The notes beneath the pieces were generated by a model that was given only the letters and a program-made list of their open reading frames with translations, was not told the DNA's origin and ran no database searches. Below are positions 1 to 5,026 of a stretch of 6,089 nt of DNA, in pieces. The stretch is from an archaeon (GTDB lineage: Archaea > Thermoproteota > Nitrososphaeria > Nitrososphaerales > Nitrosopumilaceae). The position numbers and the translations under genes were made by a program. The stretch's first letter is position 1, and each line of letters opens with the position of its first letter. Location: NCBI GenBank assembly GCA_005240025.1, contig SBBK01000165.1, forward strand, positions 1 to 6,089. Direction: 5' to 3'.

Positions 1-2
1 AA

Positions 3-95
3 TTTCAATCAGTCATGGCAGTAACAACAAAGATGCAAACCATAATGGATGAAATAGAATATCTGGAAAGGCAGGCATGGTTTTTGAACATGTAG
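3..95 (+). CDS. 3' end of an unidentified reading frame, or a tiny ORF
   Basis: This frame is open from the left edge and stops with TAG at 93-95. It encodes about 30 residues, ending in a Glu-, Ile- and Met-rich stretch that looks amphipathic and helical (DEIEYLERQAWFLNM). An internal ATG at 15-17 would give a free-standing 26-residue peptide. More likely this is the C-terminus of a gene starting left of the window. It sits 39 bases upstream of the APS kinase start on the same strand, so the two could be cotranscribed. I do not recognise a family. The case rests only on an open frame with protein-like composition and its position, so it could be chance. Confidence 0.38.
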   Translation, partial: FQSVMAVTTKMQTIMDEIEYLERQAWFLNM

Positions 96-101
96 TAAAG
101 T

Positions 102-125
102 CTTTAAGAACATGGAATTTGAGGT
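102..125 (+). promoter_or_regulatory. TATA-like box and Shine-Dalgarno-like GAGGT before cysC
   Basis: CTTTAAGA at 102-109 lies 26-33 bases upstream of the APS kinase ATG at 135. That is the spacing of an archaeal TATA box that would start transcription almost at the ATG. GAGGT at 121-125 is a fair match to the anti-Shine-Dalgarno complement, with 9 bases to the ATG. The two imply different modes: a nearly leaderless own transcript, or translation from a longer upstream transcript. The ribosome site supports the choice of start at 135. Confidence 0.42.
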
Positions 126-134
126 AAACTGAAA

Positions 135-650
135 ATGACCTTCGTAGTATGGATGACAGGTCTTCCATGTTCCGGCAAGACCACAATTGTCCGCGCCATG
201 CAAAAACATGTCCCAAACTTGGCAATTTTGGATGGCGATGAGCTAAGGGAATGGCTTTCGCCAAAAGACTTTTCAAAAGAAGGCAGAATTGAGCACAACA
301 AGCGAGTAGCGCACCTGGCAAAACTCCTGCTGAAGCACAACGTACCATGCGGGGTTTCGTTGGTAAGTCCGTTTACTCAAAACCGGGATGATGCAAGAAA
401 AATAGTAGGTGACGACAAGCGTTTCTTTGAAGTTTATGTCAAATGCTCATTACAAGAATGCGAAACCCGAGATGTAAAAGGAATGTACAAAAAGGCACGA
501 AATAACGAGATCACAAGTTTTACCGGAATAAGTGATCCCTACGAGGCCCCGGAAAAACCAGACCTAGTTCTGGATACCGAAAAAGAGACGCTGGACCAAA
601 GTGTCCAAAACCTCCTGAATTTTCTCAACTCAAAAAAACTGTTCAACTAA
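135..650 (+). CDS. cysC: Adenylylsulfate (APS) kinase
   Basis: This cytosolic enzyme phosphorylates APS at the 3' position with ATP to give PAPS, the activated sulfate used for assimilatory reduction or sulfo-transfer. The 171-residue length is normal for a single-domain APS kinase. The P-loop GLPCSGKT is at residues 9-16. LDGDELR at 32-38 matches the family's LDGDxxR segment that contacts APS. FSKEGR at 46-51 and VSPFTQNRDDAR at 77-88 match the FSxxDR and ISPYxxxRDxxR motifs. The lid motif RDVKGMYKKA (112-121) is followed by FTGISDPYEAP (129-139), which is nearly diagnostic. The start is supported by GAGGT nine bases upstream, and the P-loop sits at the usual distance from the N-terminus. 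Its 3' end overlaps the convergent cysQ-like gene by 8 bases. No sulfurylase or PAPS reductase gene is visible here, so they must lie elsewhere. Confidence 0.94.
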   Translation: MTFVVWMTGLPCSGKTTIVRAMQKHVPNLAILDGDELREWLSPKDFSKEGRIEHNKRVAHLAKLLLKHNVPCGVSLVSPFTQNRDDARKIVGDDKRFFEVYVKCSLQECETRDVKGMYKKARNNEITSFTGISDPYEAPEKPDLVLDTEKETLDQSVQNLLNFLNSKKLFN

Positions 651-1449
651 GACGTCTGACTATGTGATCATGAATCAAGCCGTTTGTCACTAGCAAACCA
701 TTTTCATGGTTTAACCTGTCAGTATTGTACAAGATTTCACCCCCGCGGGTATCTGTCATCCTTCCGCCTGCCTCTGTTATGAGGCAATAAGAGGCGCACG
801 TATCCCACTGCTTTATCTTGTTTGAGGTTGTCATATACAAATCCGCCAAACCCATGGCTATCTCTGCGACCTTTAGCGAGCTGCCCCGGCTTTCAAAACT
901 GGCAATACCCAGATTCTTGAAAAACGTCTTTTCCTGCTCTGTCAGGTGAAACCTGCTTCCAACTGCCCTGCAGCTTTTGAGGTCCACAGTCCTGCTGACT
1001 GCCAGCCTGTGCCAGGAATTGCCCTCAAACATATACGCGCCGCTTCTTTTTTGCGCCAAAAACAAGGTATTGTTTGTGGGTCTGCAAACCAGCCCCAAGA
1101 TTGGTCTTTTGTTTTCGACTAGTCCAACCATGATGGTAAACTCGCCAGTCCTGTTGACAAAGTCACTTGTACCATCGAGGGGATCTACAATCCAAATTTT
1201 TTCATGCTTCAATCTCTGTCCGTCGTCTCTGTCTTCTTCTGAGAGGACTGGAATGCCGGAACCGGAAAGTGCCTCCTTTATGATTTCATTGCTTTGCAGG
1301 TCTGCCTCTGTTATAGGCGAGTCATCATCTTTGACATCTGAGGTAAACTCCTGACTGTAGACATCCATAACTGCCCTGCTTGCCTCTGTTACGGCATCCA
1401 ATGCAAATCCGATTTCGTCTAACGGCTCTGCGAACGGTATTCTGTGCAT
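643..1449 (-). CDS. cysQ: CysQ-like 3'(2'),5'-bisphosphate nucleotidase, inositol monophosphatase family
   Basis: This is a metal-dependent phosphatase of the inositol monophosphatase superfamily, 268 residues (usual length). The lithium-sensitive phosphatase motifs are intact: DDDSPITEAD at residues 41-50, SEED at 70-73, WIVDPLDGTSDF at 86-97 and WDTCA at 215-219. These supply the metal-binding Glu and Asp residues. The KxDxSPxTxAD-type motif and the APS kinase neighbour favour a CysQ role, hydrolysing PAP to AMP and phosphate, which relieves product inhibition in PAPS pathways. Family members also act on inositol phosphates or fructose-1,6-bisphosphate, so substrate assignment is inference while family membership is firm. 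The ATG lies one base after the stop of the upstream 71-residue membrane protein, so the two are almost certainly cotranscribed and perhaps translationally coupled. Confidence 0.9.
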   Translation of the reverse strand: MHRIPFAEPLDEIGFALDAVTEASRAVMDVYSQEFTSDVKDDDSPITEADLQSNEIIKEALSGSGIPVLSEEDRDDGQRLKHEKIWIVDPLDGTSDFVNRTGEFTIMVGLVENKRPILGLVCRPTNNTLFLAQKRSGAYMFEGNSWHRLAVSRTVDLKSCRAVGSRFHLTEQEKTFFKNLGIASFESRGSSLKVAEIAMGLADLYMTTSNKIKQWDTCASYCLITEAGGRMTDTRGGEILYNTDRLNHENGLLVTNGLIHDHIVRRLS

Positions 1450-1450
1450 G

Positions 1451-1666
1451 TTATGTAGTAAGTTCCGGCTTTATTGTCCAAACCACTGCCAACACAACAA
1501 ATGGAATTGAGATGAATCCAATTATTTGAAGTAATATAAACAACTGCGGCCTGACCACGTCTGGTGTGGTGAAAAGCCACGGCAGGGGGAGTGTTACGAA
1601 AAACCAAATTATGGCAAGGATGGCGATAATCTGAACGCGTTTTTTCTTTTTCTGTTCCAATAACAT
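1451..1666 (-). CDS. Small two-helix membrane protein, unknown function
   Basis: This 71-residue protein has a basic N-terminus (KKKKR at residues 6-10) and two hydrophobic segments, about 11-32 and 42-65. They are separated by a short polar loop containing TTPDVVRP. The positive-inside rule predicts both termini in the cytoplasm. I do not recognise a family. The stop codon is one base upstream of the cysQ-like start and the ATG is 33 bases downstream of the SDR stop, a typical operon layout. An AT-rich ATTTAAAAT-like stretch (about 1682-1690 read on the minus strand) lies some 20 bases upstream, slightly close for a TATA box, so a private promoter is uncertain. The clean hydrophobic pattern and tight packing argue that it is real. 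Confidence 0.72.
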   Translation of the reverse strand: MLLEQKKKKRVQIIAILAIIWFFVTLPLPWLFTTPDVVRPQLFILLQIIGFISIPFVVLAVVWTIKPELTT

Positions 1667-1699
1667 GACTGATTGGTTGGATTTTAAATTGATTTGGAA

Positions 1700-2443
1700 T
1701 CATTTGGCAGATTCGCCGCCATCCAGAGCCAGAACGGCACCAGTTACCCACGACGAATCCTCGGATGCAAAGTACAGGACAGCTCTTGCGACATCCTCAA
1801 CGGTCCCAATCCTGCCTAATGGGTACTGGGCGTTTTGCAGGTCTCTGAGCGCGGATGTTGCGATATACTCCCTTGTCATGTCTGTGTCTACCACACCGGG
1901 GCAAACACAGTTTACGCGGATTCCGCGTCTTGCATACTCTAGTGCCCAGCACTTGGTGAGCAAAACAAGTGCACCCTTGGAGGCAGAATATGCGTCTGCA
2001 AAAAACCCATCATAGGCCTTTAGGCCTGCATTTGATGCTATGTTGATTATACTCCCGCCGTTTTTAATCAGATGTGGAATGGCAGCCTTGGTAAAGCGAA
2101 ACTGACCATTAAGGTTAATGTCGATTACTTCATTCCATTCATTTTCGGTAATCTTTTCAAGCTGCTTTACCTTCGGAAAGACTCCCGCATTATTTACCAA
2201 AATGTCAAGCTTGCCAAATTTTTCAATGGTTTTTTTTATGACATTTTGCACTTCGTCTTTTTTTCTGATGTCGGCCTGAACTGCAAAGGCACCACTGATC
2301 TTTTTTGCCGTATTTTGCAACCTCTGCGAGTTCTTTGCAGTAATGACAACAGATGCCCCTTCTTTTGCAAAAAGTTCTGCAACTGCCTTTCCTATACCTC
2401 TGCTGCCGCCTGTAACTAGTGCAACTTTGCCTGCCAGCTTCAT
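1700..2443 (-). CDS. Short-chain dehydrogenase/reductase (SDR), FabG-like
   Basis: This is a classical SDR oxidoreductase of 247 residues that interconverts an alcohol and a ketone with NAD(P)H. The Rossmann motif TGGSRGIG is at residues 11-18, Asp58 is in the adenine-contact position, and NNAG is at 84-87. The catalytic tetrad is Asn110, Ser137, Tyr152 and Lys156 (YSASK). The segment after it (CPGVVDTDM) and the C-terminal DGG are typical. Arg15 and Lys37 suggest, but do not prove, NADPH preference. It resembles 3-oxoacyl-ACP reductases, but these assignments are often nominal, and archaea lack a standard FAS II, so the substrate is unknown. I chose the ATG at 2443, giving the canonical MKLAGKVALVTG start. 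An in-frame ATG at 2515 would add 24 Phe/Lys-rich residues encoded by very AT-rich codons that look like untranslated leader. AAGGTG directly abuts the chosen ATG. Confidence 0.9.
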   Translation of the reverse strand: MKLAGKVALVTGGSRGIGKAVAELFAKEGASVVITAKNSQRLQNTAKKISGAFAVQADIRKKDEVQNVIKKTIEKFGKLDILVNNAGVFPKVKQLEKITENEWNEVIDINLNGQFRFTKAAIPHLIKNGGSIINIASNAGLKAYDGFFADAYSASKGALVLLTKCWALEYARRGIRVNCVCPGVVDTDMTREYIATSALRDLQNAQYPLGRIGTVEDVARAVLYFASEDSSWVTGAVLALDGGESAK

Positions 2444-2542
2444 CACCTTCTTGAAACACGTTTTGTAATTATTGATTTTGAAAAACTGACCAAAAGTTTT
2501 TTTAACAAATAACATTCTTTATTGTAAAAATTTACATTAATT

Positions 2543-2552
2543 CTTAAATAAG
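2543..2552. promoter_or_regulatory. Near-palindromic TATA box between the SDR gene and the structured RNA element
   Basis: CTTAAATAAG reads as a plausible archaeal TATA box on both strands. On the minus strand it would start transcription near 2520. That gives the SDR mRNA a leader of about 75 bases if translation starts at 2443, or almost none if it starts at 2515. On the plus strand it would start near 2572-2575, upstream of the structured element at 2607-2700. A second candidate for the plus strand, CTATATGA at about 2561-2568, would start near 2590. Activity in either direction is inferred from position only. Confidence 0.4.
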
Positions 2553-2606
2553 ACGAATTCCTATATGAAACAATGCGAAAGGACATAAATCCTATCGACT
2601 GAGGAC

Positions 2607-2700
2607 GCGTGGCCCAGTAGAACAGATAGGCAGTCCATCAACGCATTGGCGTAATGGGAATGAGAGGTGTTCTCTCAAGTTCTACGTCTCGGGGCCACGC
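2607..2700 (+). ncRNA. Candidate structured non-coding RNA with a multi-stem fold, family unknown
   Basis: The element closes with a perfect 9-bp stem, GCGTGGCCC (2607-2615) with GGGCCACGC (2692-2700). Inside is a perfect 7-bp stem, GTAGAAC (2617-2623) with GTTCTAC (2679-2685). One side has a single unpaired base and the other six. The enclosed region holds two hairpins: CCAT..ACGC/GCGT..ATGG (2635-2657) and TGAGAG/CTCTCA (2661-2677, five-base loop). So much nested pairing in 94 bases of spacer is unlikely by chance. I tried to fit a tRNA because of the TGGCCCAGT A-box-like stretch, but there is no T-arm or usable anticodon arm. It is not 5S rRNA, SRP RNA or RNase P RNA by motifs I know. The strand is inferred from plus-strand TATA-like boxes and one G-U pair. 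It overlaps the 3' end of the minus-strand gene at 2682 and could instead be that mRNA's 3' structure. Confidence 0.42.
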
Positions 2701-3170
2701 CTATCCGATTTTACAAGATAAACAGAAACCGGGCCCAGAGTATTTCCATGCGGGTTGATGACTATTTGCAGAACTTCATCTTGGGGAACCTCGACTTTGT
2801 TTTCACCTAGATATGTCCATGTGTAATATGTAGAAATTCCTGTCTCATGCGCAGCTCCCTGCAGTTCAAAGTCCTCAGAAAATGAATACAACCTGCCTTT
2901 TAGAGAAATGCTCAAAGTTTGCGGACTGTCTCCATTTGGAACATACCTGAACTCATAGGTTCCATTTTTTACAAAAAAGCTATCGGAAAAAATTCCGTCC
3001 TGGTATAACCTCGGATCGGCCAACCTGATATGATATATCTCGTTTTCCTTTGGACCCCCAGCCGATCTCTTTGCCTGCTCTAACAACGAGTCTGGAGCAT
3101 AGCTTACTATCATAGCTATGATGGCAATACCAACCGCTATTCCTACAATGCCGAGTTTCTTTTTTGTCAT
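2682..3170 (-). CDS. Membrane-anchored beta-rich extracytoplasmic protein, unknown function
   Basis: This 162-residue protein has a short KKK N-terminus and one hydrophobic segment at about residues 6-24. There is no lipobox cysteine, so it is probably a signal anchor with the rest outside the membrane. The remainder has alternating polar and hydrophobic residues typical of a beta sandwich, such as SFFVKNGTYEFRYVPNGD and YYTWTYLGENKVEV. The pattern recalls small GOLD/emp24-like beta-sandwich proteins seen in thaumarchaea, but this is a loose resemblance. It starts 21 bases after the TFB stop on the same strand, with a run of eight T between, so it may be a readthrough or weakly separate transcript. 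Its last six codons and stop lie in the 3' arm of the structured element at 2607-2700. Confidence 0.72.
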   Translation of the reverse strand: MTKKKLGIVGIAVGIAIIAMIVSYAPDSLLEQAKRSAGGPKENEIYHIRLADPRLYQDGIFSDSFFVKNGTYEFRYVPNGDSPQTLSISLKGRLYSFSEDFELQGAAHETGISTYYTWTYLGENKVEVPQDEVLQIVINPHGNTLGPVSVYLVKSDRRGPET

Positions 3171-3180
3171 CTCAAATGTT

Positions 3181-3188
3181 AAAAAAAA
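3181..3188 (-). terminator. Oligo-T tract after TFB
   Basis: Eight consecutive T on the minus strand begin 3 bases after the TFB stop codon. Archaeal RNA polymerase terminates at such T-tracts without a hairpin. Here it lies only 10 bases before the next gene's ATG, so termination may be partial and set the ratio between TFB and the downstream gene. Confidence 0.4.
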
Positions 3189-3191
3189 GAT

Positions 3192-4103
3192 CTAGAGTTT
3201 TAATGCTTCTTTGAGGCCTTTGTATCTATTTCGAATTGTAACCTCGGTCACACCTGCTGCCTGGGCAATGTCTTTTTGCGTCTTGTTTTCACCAAGCATT
3301 ACGCAAGCTAGGTACAAGGCAGCAGCTGCAAGTCCCATCGGATCCTTTCCAGCGGAGACCTCGATTCGGCTTGCTTCCTTGAGGAATTCCAATGCCTTCC
3401 TCTTGGTTTTTTCACTCAGATCTGCAATACTTGCGATTCTCGCTACGCCCTTGATCGGATCAACTACGGGCATCTTTAGATCTAGTTCTCTAAGAAGTAG
3501 TCTGTAACACCTTGCAACATCTTTTCGCTTTATGTTGATTCCATTTGCAACGTCGGTCAGTGTTCTTGGCGTCTCTGTGTTTCTGCACGCTGCATACAAC
3601 GCAGCAGCCACAAGTCCTGGAATTGAACGTCCCCTGACGAGGCCCTTGTCAAGTGCCTTTCTGTAGATGTATGCTGTTTTTTCGATAACTGCATCAGAAA
3701 GAGCAAGCTTATCCTTCAGTCTGTCAAGCTCGGAAAACGCCTGCCTAAAGTTTCTGTCTACTGGCTCATGAACTTGGCTTCGCGAGTCCCAAGTTCGCAG
3801 GCGTTCAATCGTGCTTTTCATAGAGGATGTCAGCGGTTTGCCAGATGCGTCTTTGTCTGCCTGGCCAATTATTGTTGCAAGACCCATGTCATGCATTGCC
3901 AGCGAAGTGGGCGTTCCGGTTCTTGTCCTGTTTTCGCCTTCCTCCTTTGAGAATGAACGCCATTCTGGCCCTTCTTCCTCTACTCGCTCCGTTGCCACAA
4001 ATCCACATGTGTTACAAAACATCTCGCCGGTGCTACCATCGGTTAACATCGTTCCCTTGGCACATCGGGGGCATCTATCGGAAACTCGTGAAGTTTGTGT
4101 CAT
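3192..4103 (-). CDS. tfb: Transcription initiation factor IIB (TFB)
   Basis: TFB binds TBP and the BRE at archaeal promoters and recruits RNA polymerase. At 303 residues it is a full-length protein. The N-terminal zinc ribbon uses C11, C14, C30 and C33 (CPRC..CNTCG). The B-reader/linker region follows, with EWRSF, and then TSLAMHDMGLATIIG. Two cyclin-fold repeats follow, roughly 108-195 and 202-298. They carry the matched signatures SIPGLVAAALYAACR and DPMGLAAAALYLACV, and each ends in a helix-turn-helix (TLTDVANGINIKRKDVAR; TQKDIAQAAGVTEVTIRNRY). All zinc ligands and both repeats are intact. Thaumarchaea usually carry several TFB paralogues, and I cannot tell which this is. A good TATA box lies about 28 bases upstream of the ATG, so the mRNA is probably leaderless. 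Confidence 0.97.
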   Translation of the reverse strand: MTQTSRVSDRCPRCAKGTMLTDGSTGEMFCNTCGFVATERVEEEGPEWRSFSKEEGENRTRTGTPTSLAMHDMGLATIIGQADKDASGKPLTSSMKSTIERLRTWDSRSQVHEPVDRNFRQAFSELDRLKDKLALSDAVIEKTAYIYRKALDKGLVRGRSIPGLVAAALYAACRNTETPRTLTDVANGINIKRKDVARCYRLLLRELDLKMPVVDPIKGVARIASIADLSEKTKRKALEFLKEASRIEVSAGKDPMGLAAAALYLACVMLGENKTQKDIAQAAGVTEVTIRNRYKGLKEALKL

Positions 4104-4126
4104 GGTGCAATCCGTTTTTCAATTCT

Positions 4127-4135
4127 CTATATAAA
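4127..4135 (-). promoter_or_regulatory. TATA box of the tfb gene
   Basis: Read on the minus strand this is TTTATATAG, centred about 28 bases upstream of the tfb ATG at 4103. That places the transcription start within a few bases of the ATG, and no Shine-Dalgarno sequence is visible there. Both fit a leaderless transcript. The 114-base spacer between tfb and the hypothetical gene at 4218 holds nothing else I can identify. Confidence 0.6.
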
Positions 4136-4217
4136 CATTTATCAAAATTTATGTATCATGACGGCTGTTTTTGCCGTGAAGTCCCGGTTTTATGCCTCAA
4201 TCAAAATGATCCAAAAA

Positions 4218-4502
4218 TTACTGTGGGTGTTTATTTTTTTCAGGAGGCAGTTTGGGTTTTTGAGTTTTAAGATCTGGATCATAGAAAATGGAGAATAACA
4301 AGTTCATGTCTAATTTGACTAGCCTGTTGTCTCTTTGCTTTGATCTGAAAGGTTCCGGAATGATCACCGTTACAGGAATAGTTCTGTTCTCCGGATTGTA
4401 ACGATCGTCAACTATTTCGTCCATGTCATCATAATCGTGTTCTTTTTCTTCTACTATCTGCACATCAGTAAATGTATCTGTCGGAGGAGGGCATTTTTCC
4501 AC
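4218..4502 (-). CDS. Short acidic hypothetical protein
   Basis: This 94-residue frame starts at GTG (no ATG is available at that point) and has no known motif that I recognise. The first third is strongly acidic (EEKEHDYDDMDEIVDD, about residues 18-33). The middle is a compact hydrophobic and proline segment (RTIPVTVIIPEPF), and the tail is Lys/Pro-rich (KTQKPKLPPEKNKHPQ). No signal peptide or membrane helix is seen. A second possible start is the Met at residue 27. It sits upstream of tfb on the same strand, but tfb has its own TATA box, so they need not be cotranscribed. It is not a shadow of another gene, and it fills an otherwise empty stretch. The weak start and unusual composition keep confidence moderate. 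Confidence 0.52.
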   Translation of the reverse strand: MEKCPPPTDTFTDVQIVEEKEHDYDDMDEIVDDRYNPENRTIPVTVIIPEPFRSKQRDNRLVKLDMNLLFSIFYDPDLKTQKPKLPPEKNKHPQ

Positions 4503-4687
4503 TGATTATTGTAGCGTTTCTGATCTATAGATCTATTGAATATCATGTATTGCCCAACTGATCAACATCTGTAGAGCCAAAAACAAAACGGTGTTAAACT
4601 AGATCAGGGTAAACTTTTTTTTGATGAAGAAAAACACATCCGCTAAATTTGAAAAAATTTTCAAAAGGTTTTCTATTAAAAATTTTG

Positions 4688-4728
4688 TTTGTCCCGATCG
4701 TCAACACATTAATTTTTGTCCCGATGGT
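4688..4728 (+). repeat. Tandem TTTGTCCCGATSGT motif, possible operator
   Basis: TTTGTCCCGATCGT (4688-4701) recurs as TTTGTCCCGATGGT (4715-4728), identical at 13 of 14 positions and spaced 27 bases start to start. Both copies lie on the same strand, and the second ends 25 bases before the TATA box of the zinc-finger ORF. A shorter CCCGAT also occurs at 4959-4964 ahead of cdvB. Paired same-orientation motifs just upstream of a TATA box are where archaeal activators bind. No regulator can be named. Confidence 0.45.
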
Positions 4729-4752
4729 TCCACAGAATCGAAAAACGTAAAC

Positions 4753-4761
4753 CTTAAATAC
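4753..4761 (+). promoter_or_regulatory. TATA box of the zinc-finger microprotein gene
   Basis: CTTAAATAC is a good archaeal TATA box, centred about 31 bases upstream of the ATG at 4788. Transcription would begin about four bases before the ATG, giving an essentially leaderless mRNA. TTTATATGA at 4763-4771 is an AT-rich alternative but too close to the ATG. A strong, correctly spaced promoter is the main support for the tiny ORF being expressed. Confidence 0.58.
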
Positions 4762-4787
4762 TATTTATATGAGGACTAGCTATAAAA

Positions 4788-4886
4788 ATGGAAAAATGTC
4801 CATTGTGCGGTGAAGCCGTAACTACCACACACGCGGTAGACGTTCACATAAGGAAAATCCACCCCCAAAGCATTCTAGCGCAATAA
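4788..4886 (+). CDS. Single C2H2 zinc-finger microprotein (32 residues)
   Basis: This small frame, ATG to TAA, encodes a protein beginning MEKCPLCGEAV. Cysteines at residues 4 and 7 and histidines at 20 and 25 give C-x2-C-x12-H-x4-H, the exact spacing of a classical C2H2 finger. An additional His lies at 15. The segment before the first His has the DVHIRKIHP look of the finger helix. The protein is little more than one finger and may bind nucleic acid or a protein partner; its target is unknown. Support comes from the motif, a well-placed TATA box and a T-rich stretch just after the stop. Such one-finger small proteins are common in archaea and often missed by annotation. It lies 140 bases upstream of cdvB on the same strand, but the T-tract between them argues against strong cotranscription. 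Confidence 0.7.
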   Translation: MEKCPLCGEAVTTTHAVDVHIRKIHPQSILAQ

Positions 4887-4896
4887 ACTAGGGCGA

Positions 4897-4912
4897 TTTG
4901 TTTTTTATTTTT
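4897..4912 (+). terminator. T-rich terminator after the zinc-finger ORF
   Basis: Sixteen bases with fourteen T (TTT, then six T, then five T) begin 10 bases after the stop codon at 4886. This is the form of an archaeal intrinsic terminator. It would separate the microprotein transcript from cdvB. Confidence 0.5.
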
Positions 4913-4925
4913 CATCGTTCCGCTA

Positions 4926-4940
4926 GTGGATTTTATCCAC
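4926..4940. repeat. Perfect inverted repeat upstream of cdvB
   Basis: GTGGAT and ATCCAC form a perfect 6-bp inverted repeat around a TTT centre, 87 bases before the cdvB ATG. It could be a dimeric regulator site for cdvB or a small hairpin reinforcing termination after the T-tract at 4897-4912. I see no strong TATA box between it and the cdvB start; the region around 4996-5004 is only weakly AT-rich. Confidence 0.35.
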
Positions 4941-5026
4941 GCCCGGTTTTTACCCGTACCCGATTCTATCATTTGGTAAAAACAAATTCACACCTTTTGA
5001 TTTGAACAAAATAGCTAAACTCAACC

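Larger units (their letters stand above)
4503..4787. other. AT-rich intergenic region between divergent genes
   Basis: This 285-base spacer separates the minus-strand gene starting at 4502 from the plus-strand zinc-finger ORF at 4788. It contains an imperfect tandem motif (4688-4701 and 4715-4728) and a TATA box (4753-4761). It also has a small CTGATC/GATCAG inverted pair (4558-4563, 4602-4607). A 51-codon open frame (4624-4779) has AT-rich codon content like the spacer and runs through the TATA box, so I do not call it a gene. Confidence 0.6.

Noticed and set aside
977..1354. A 125-codon open frame on the plus strand
   Set aside because: It lies wholly antisense to the cysQ-like gene, whose protein motifs are unmistakable, and its translation is Ser/Leu-rich without any motif.
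1419..1751. A 110-codon minus-strand frame across the 71-residue membrane protein
   Set aside because: It overlaps the membrane protein and both neighbouring genes in another frame and has no coherent hydrophobic or domain pattern, whereas the 71-residue frame has two clean membrane helices and operon-like spacing.
2603..2692. A tRNA gene, suggested by TGGCCCAGTAG resembling an A box and by pairing ends
   Set aside because: No T-arm with a TTCRA-type loop could be placed next to either possible acceptor stem, and no anticodon stem-loop with T33 fits. Minus-strand and permuted layouts also failed by eye. An intron-rich tRNA is not fully excluded.
3811..4270. Overlapping plus-strand frames of 107 and 147 codons
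   Set aside because: They are antisense to the TFB zinc ribbon and linker and cross its promoter; compositions are typical of shadow frames.
4558..4607. CTGATC and GATCAG inverted pair as an operator or hairpin
   Set aside because: Only six bases with a 38-base loop in AT-rich DNA; easily expected by chance.
4624..4779. A 51-residue open frame with two CPD motifs
   Set aside because: The repeated CPD comes from the tandem DNA motif being in the same frame (27-base spacing). The codons are as AT-rich as the spacer, and the frame runs across the TATA box of the zinc-finger gene.
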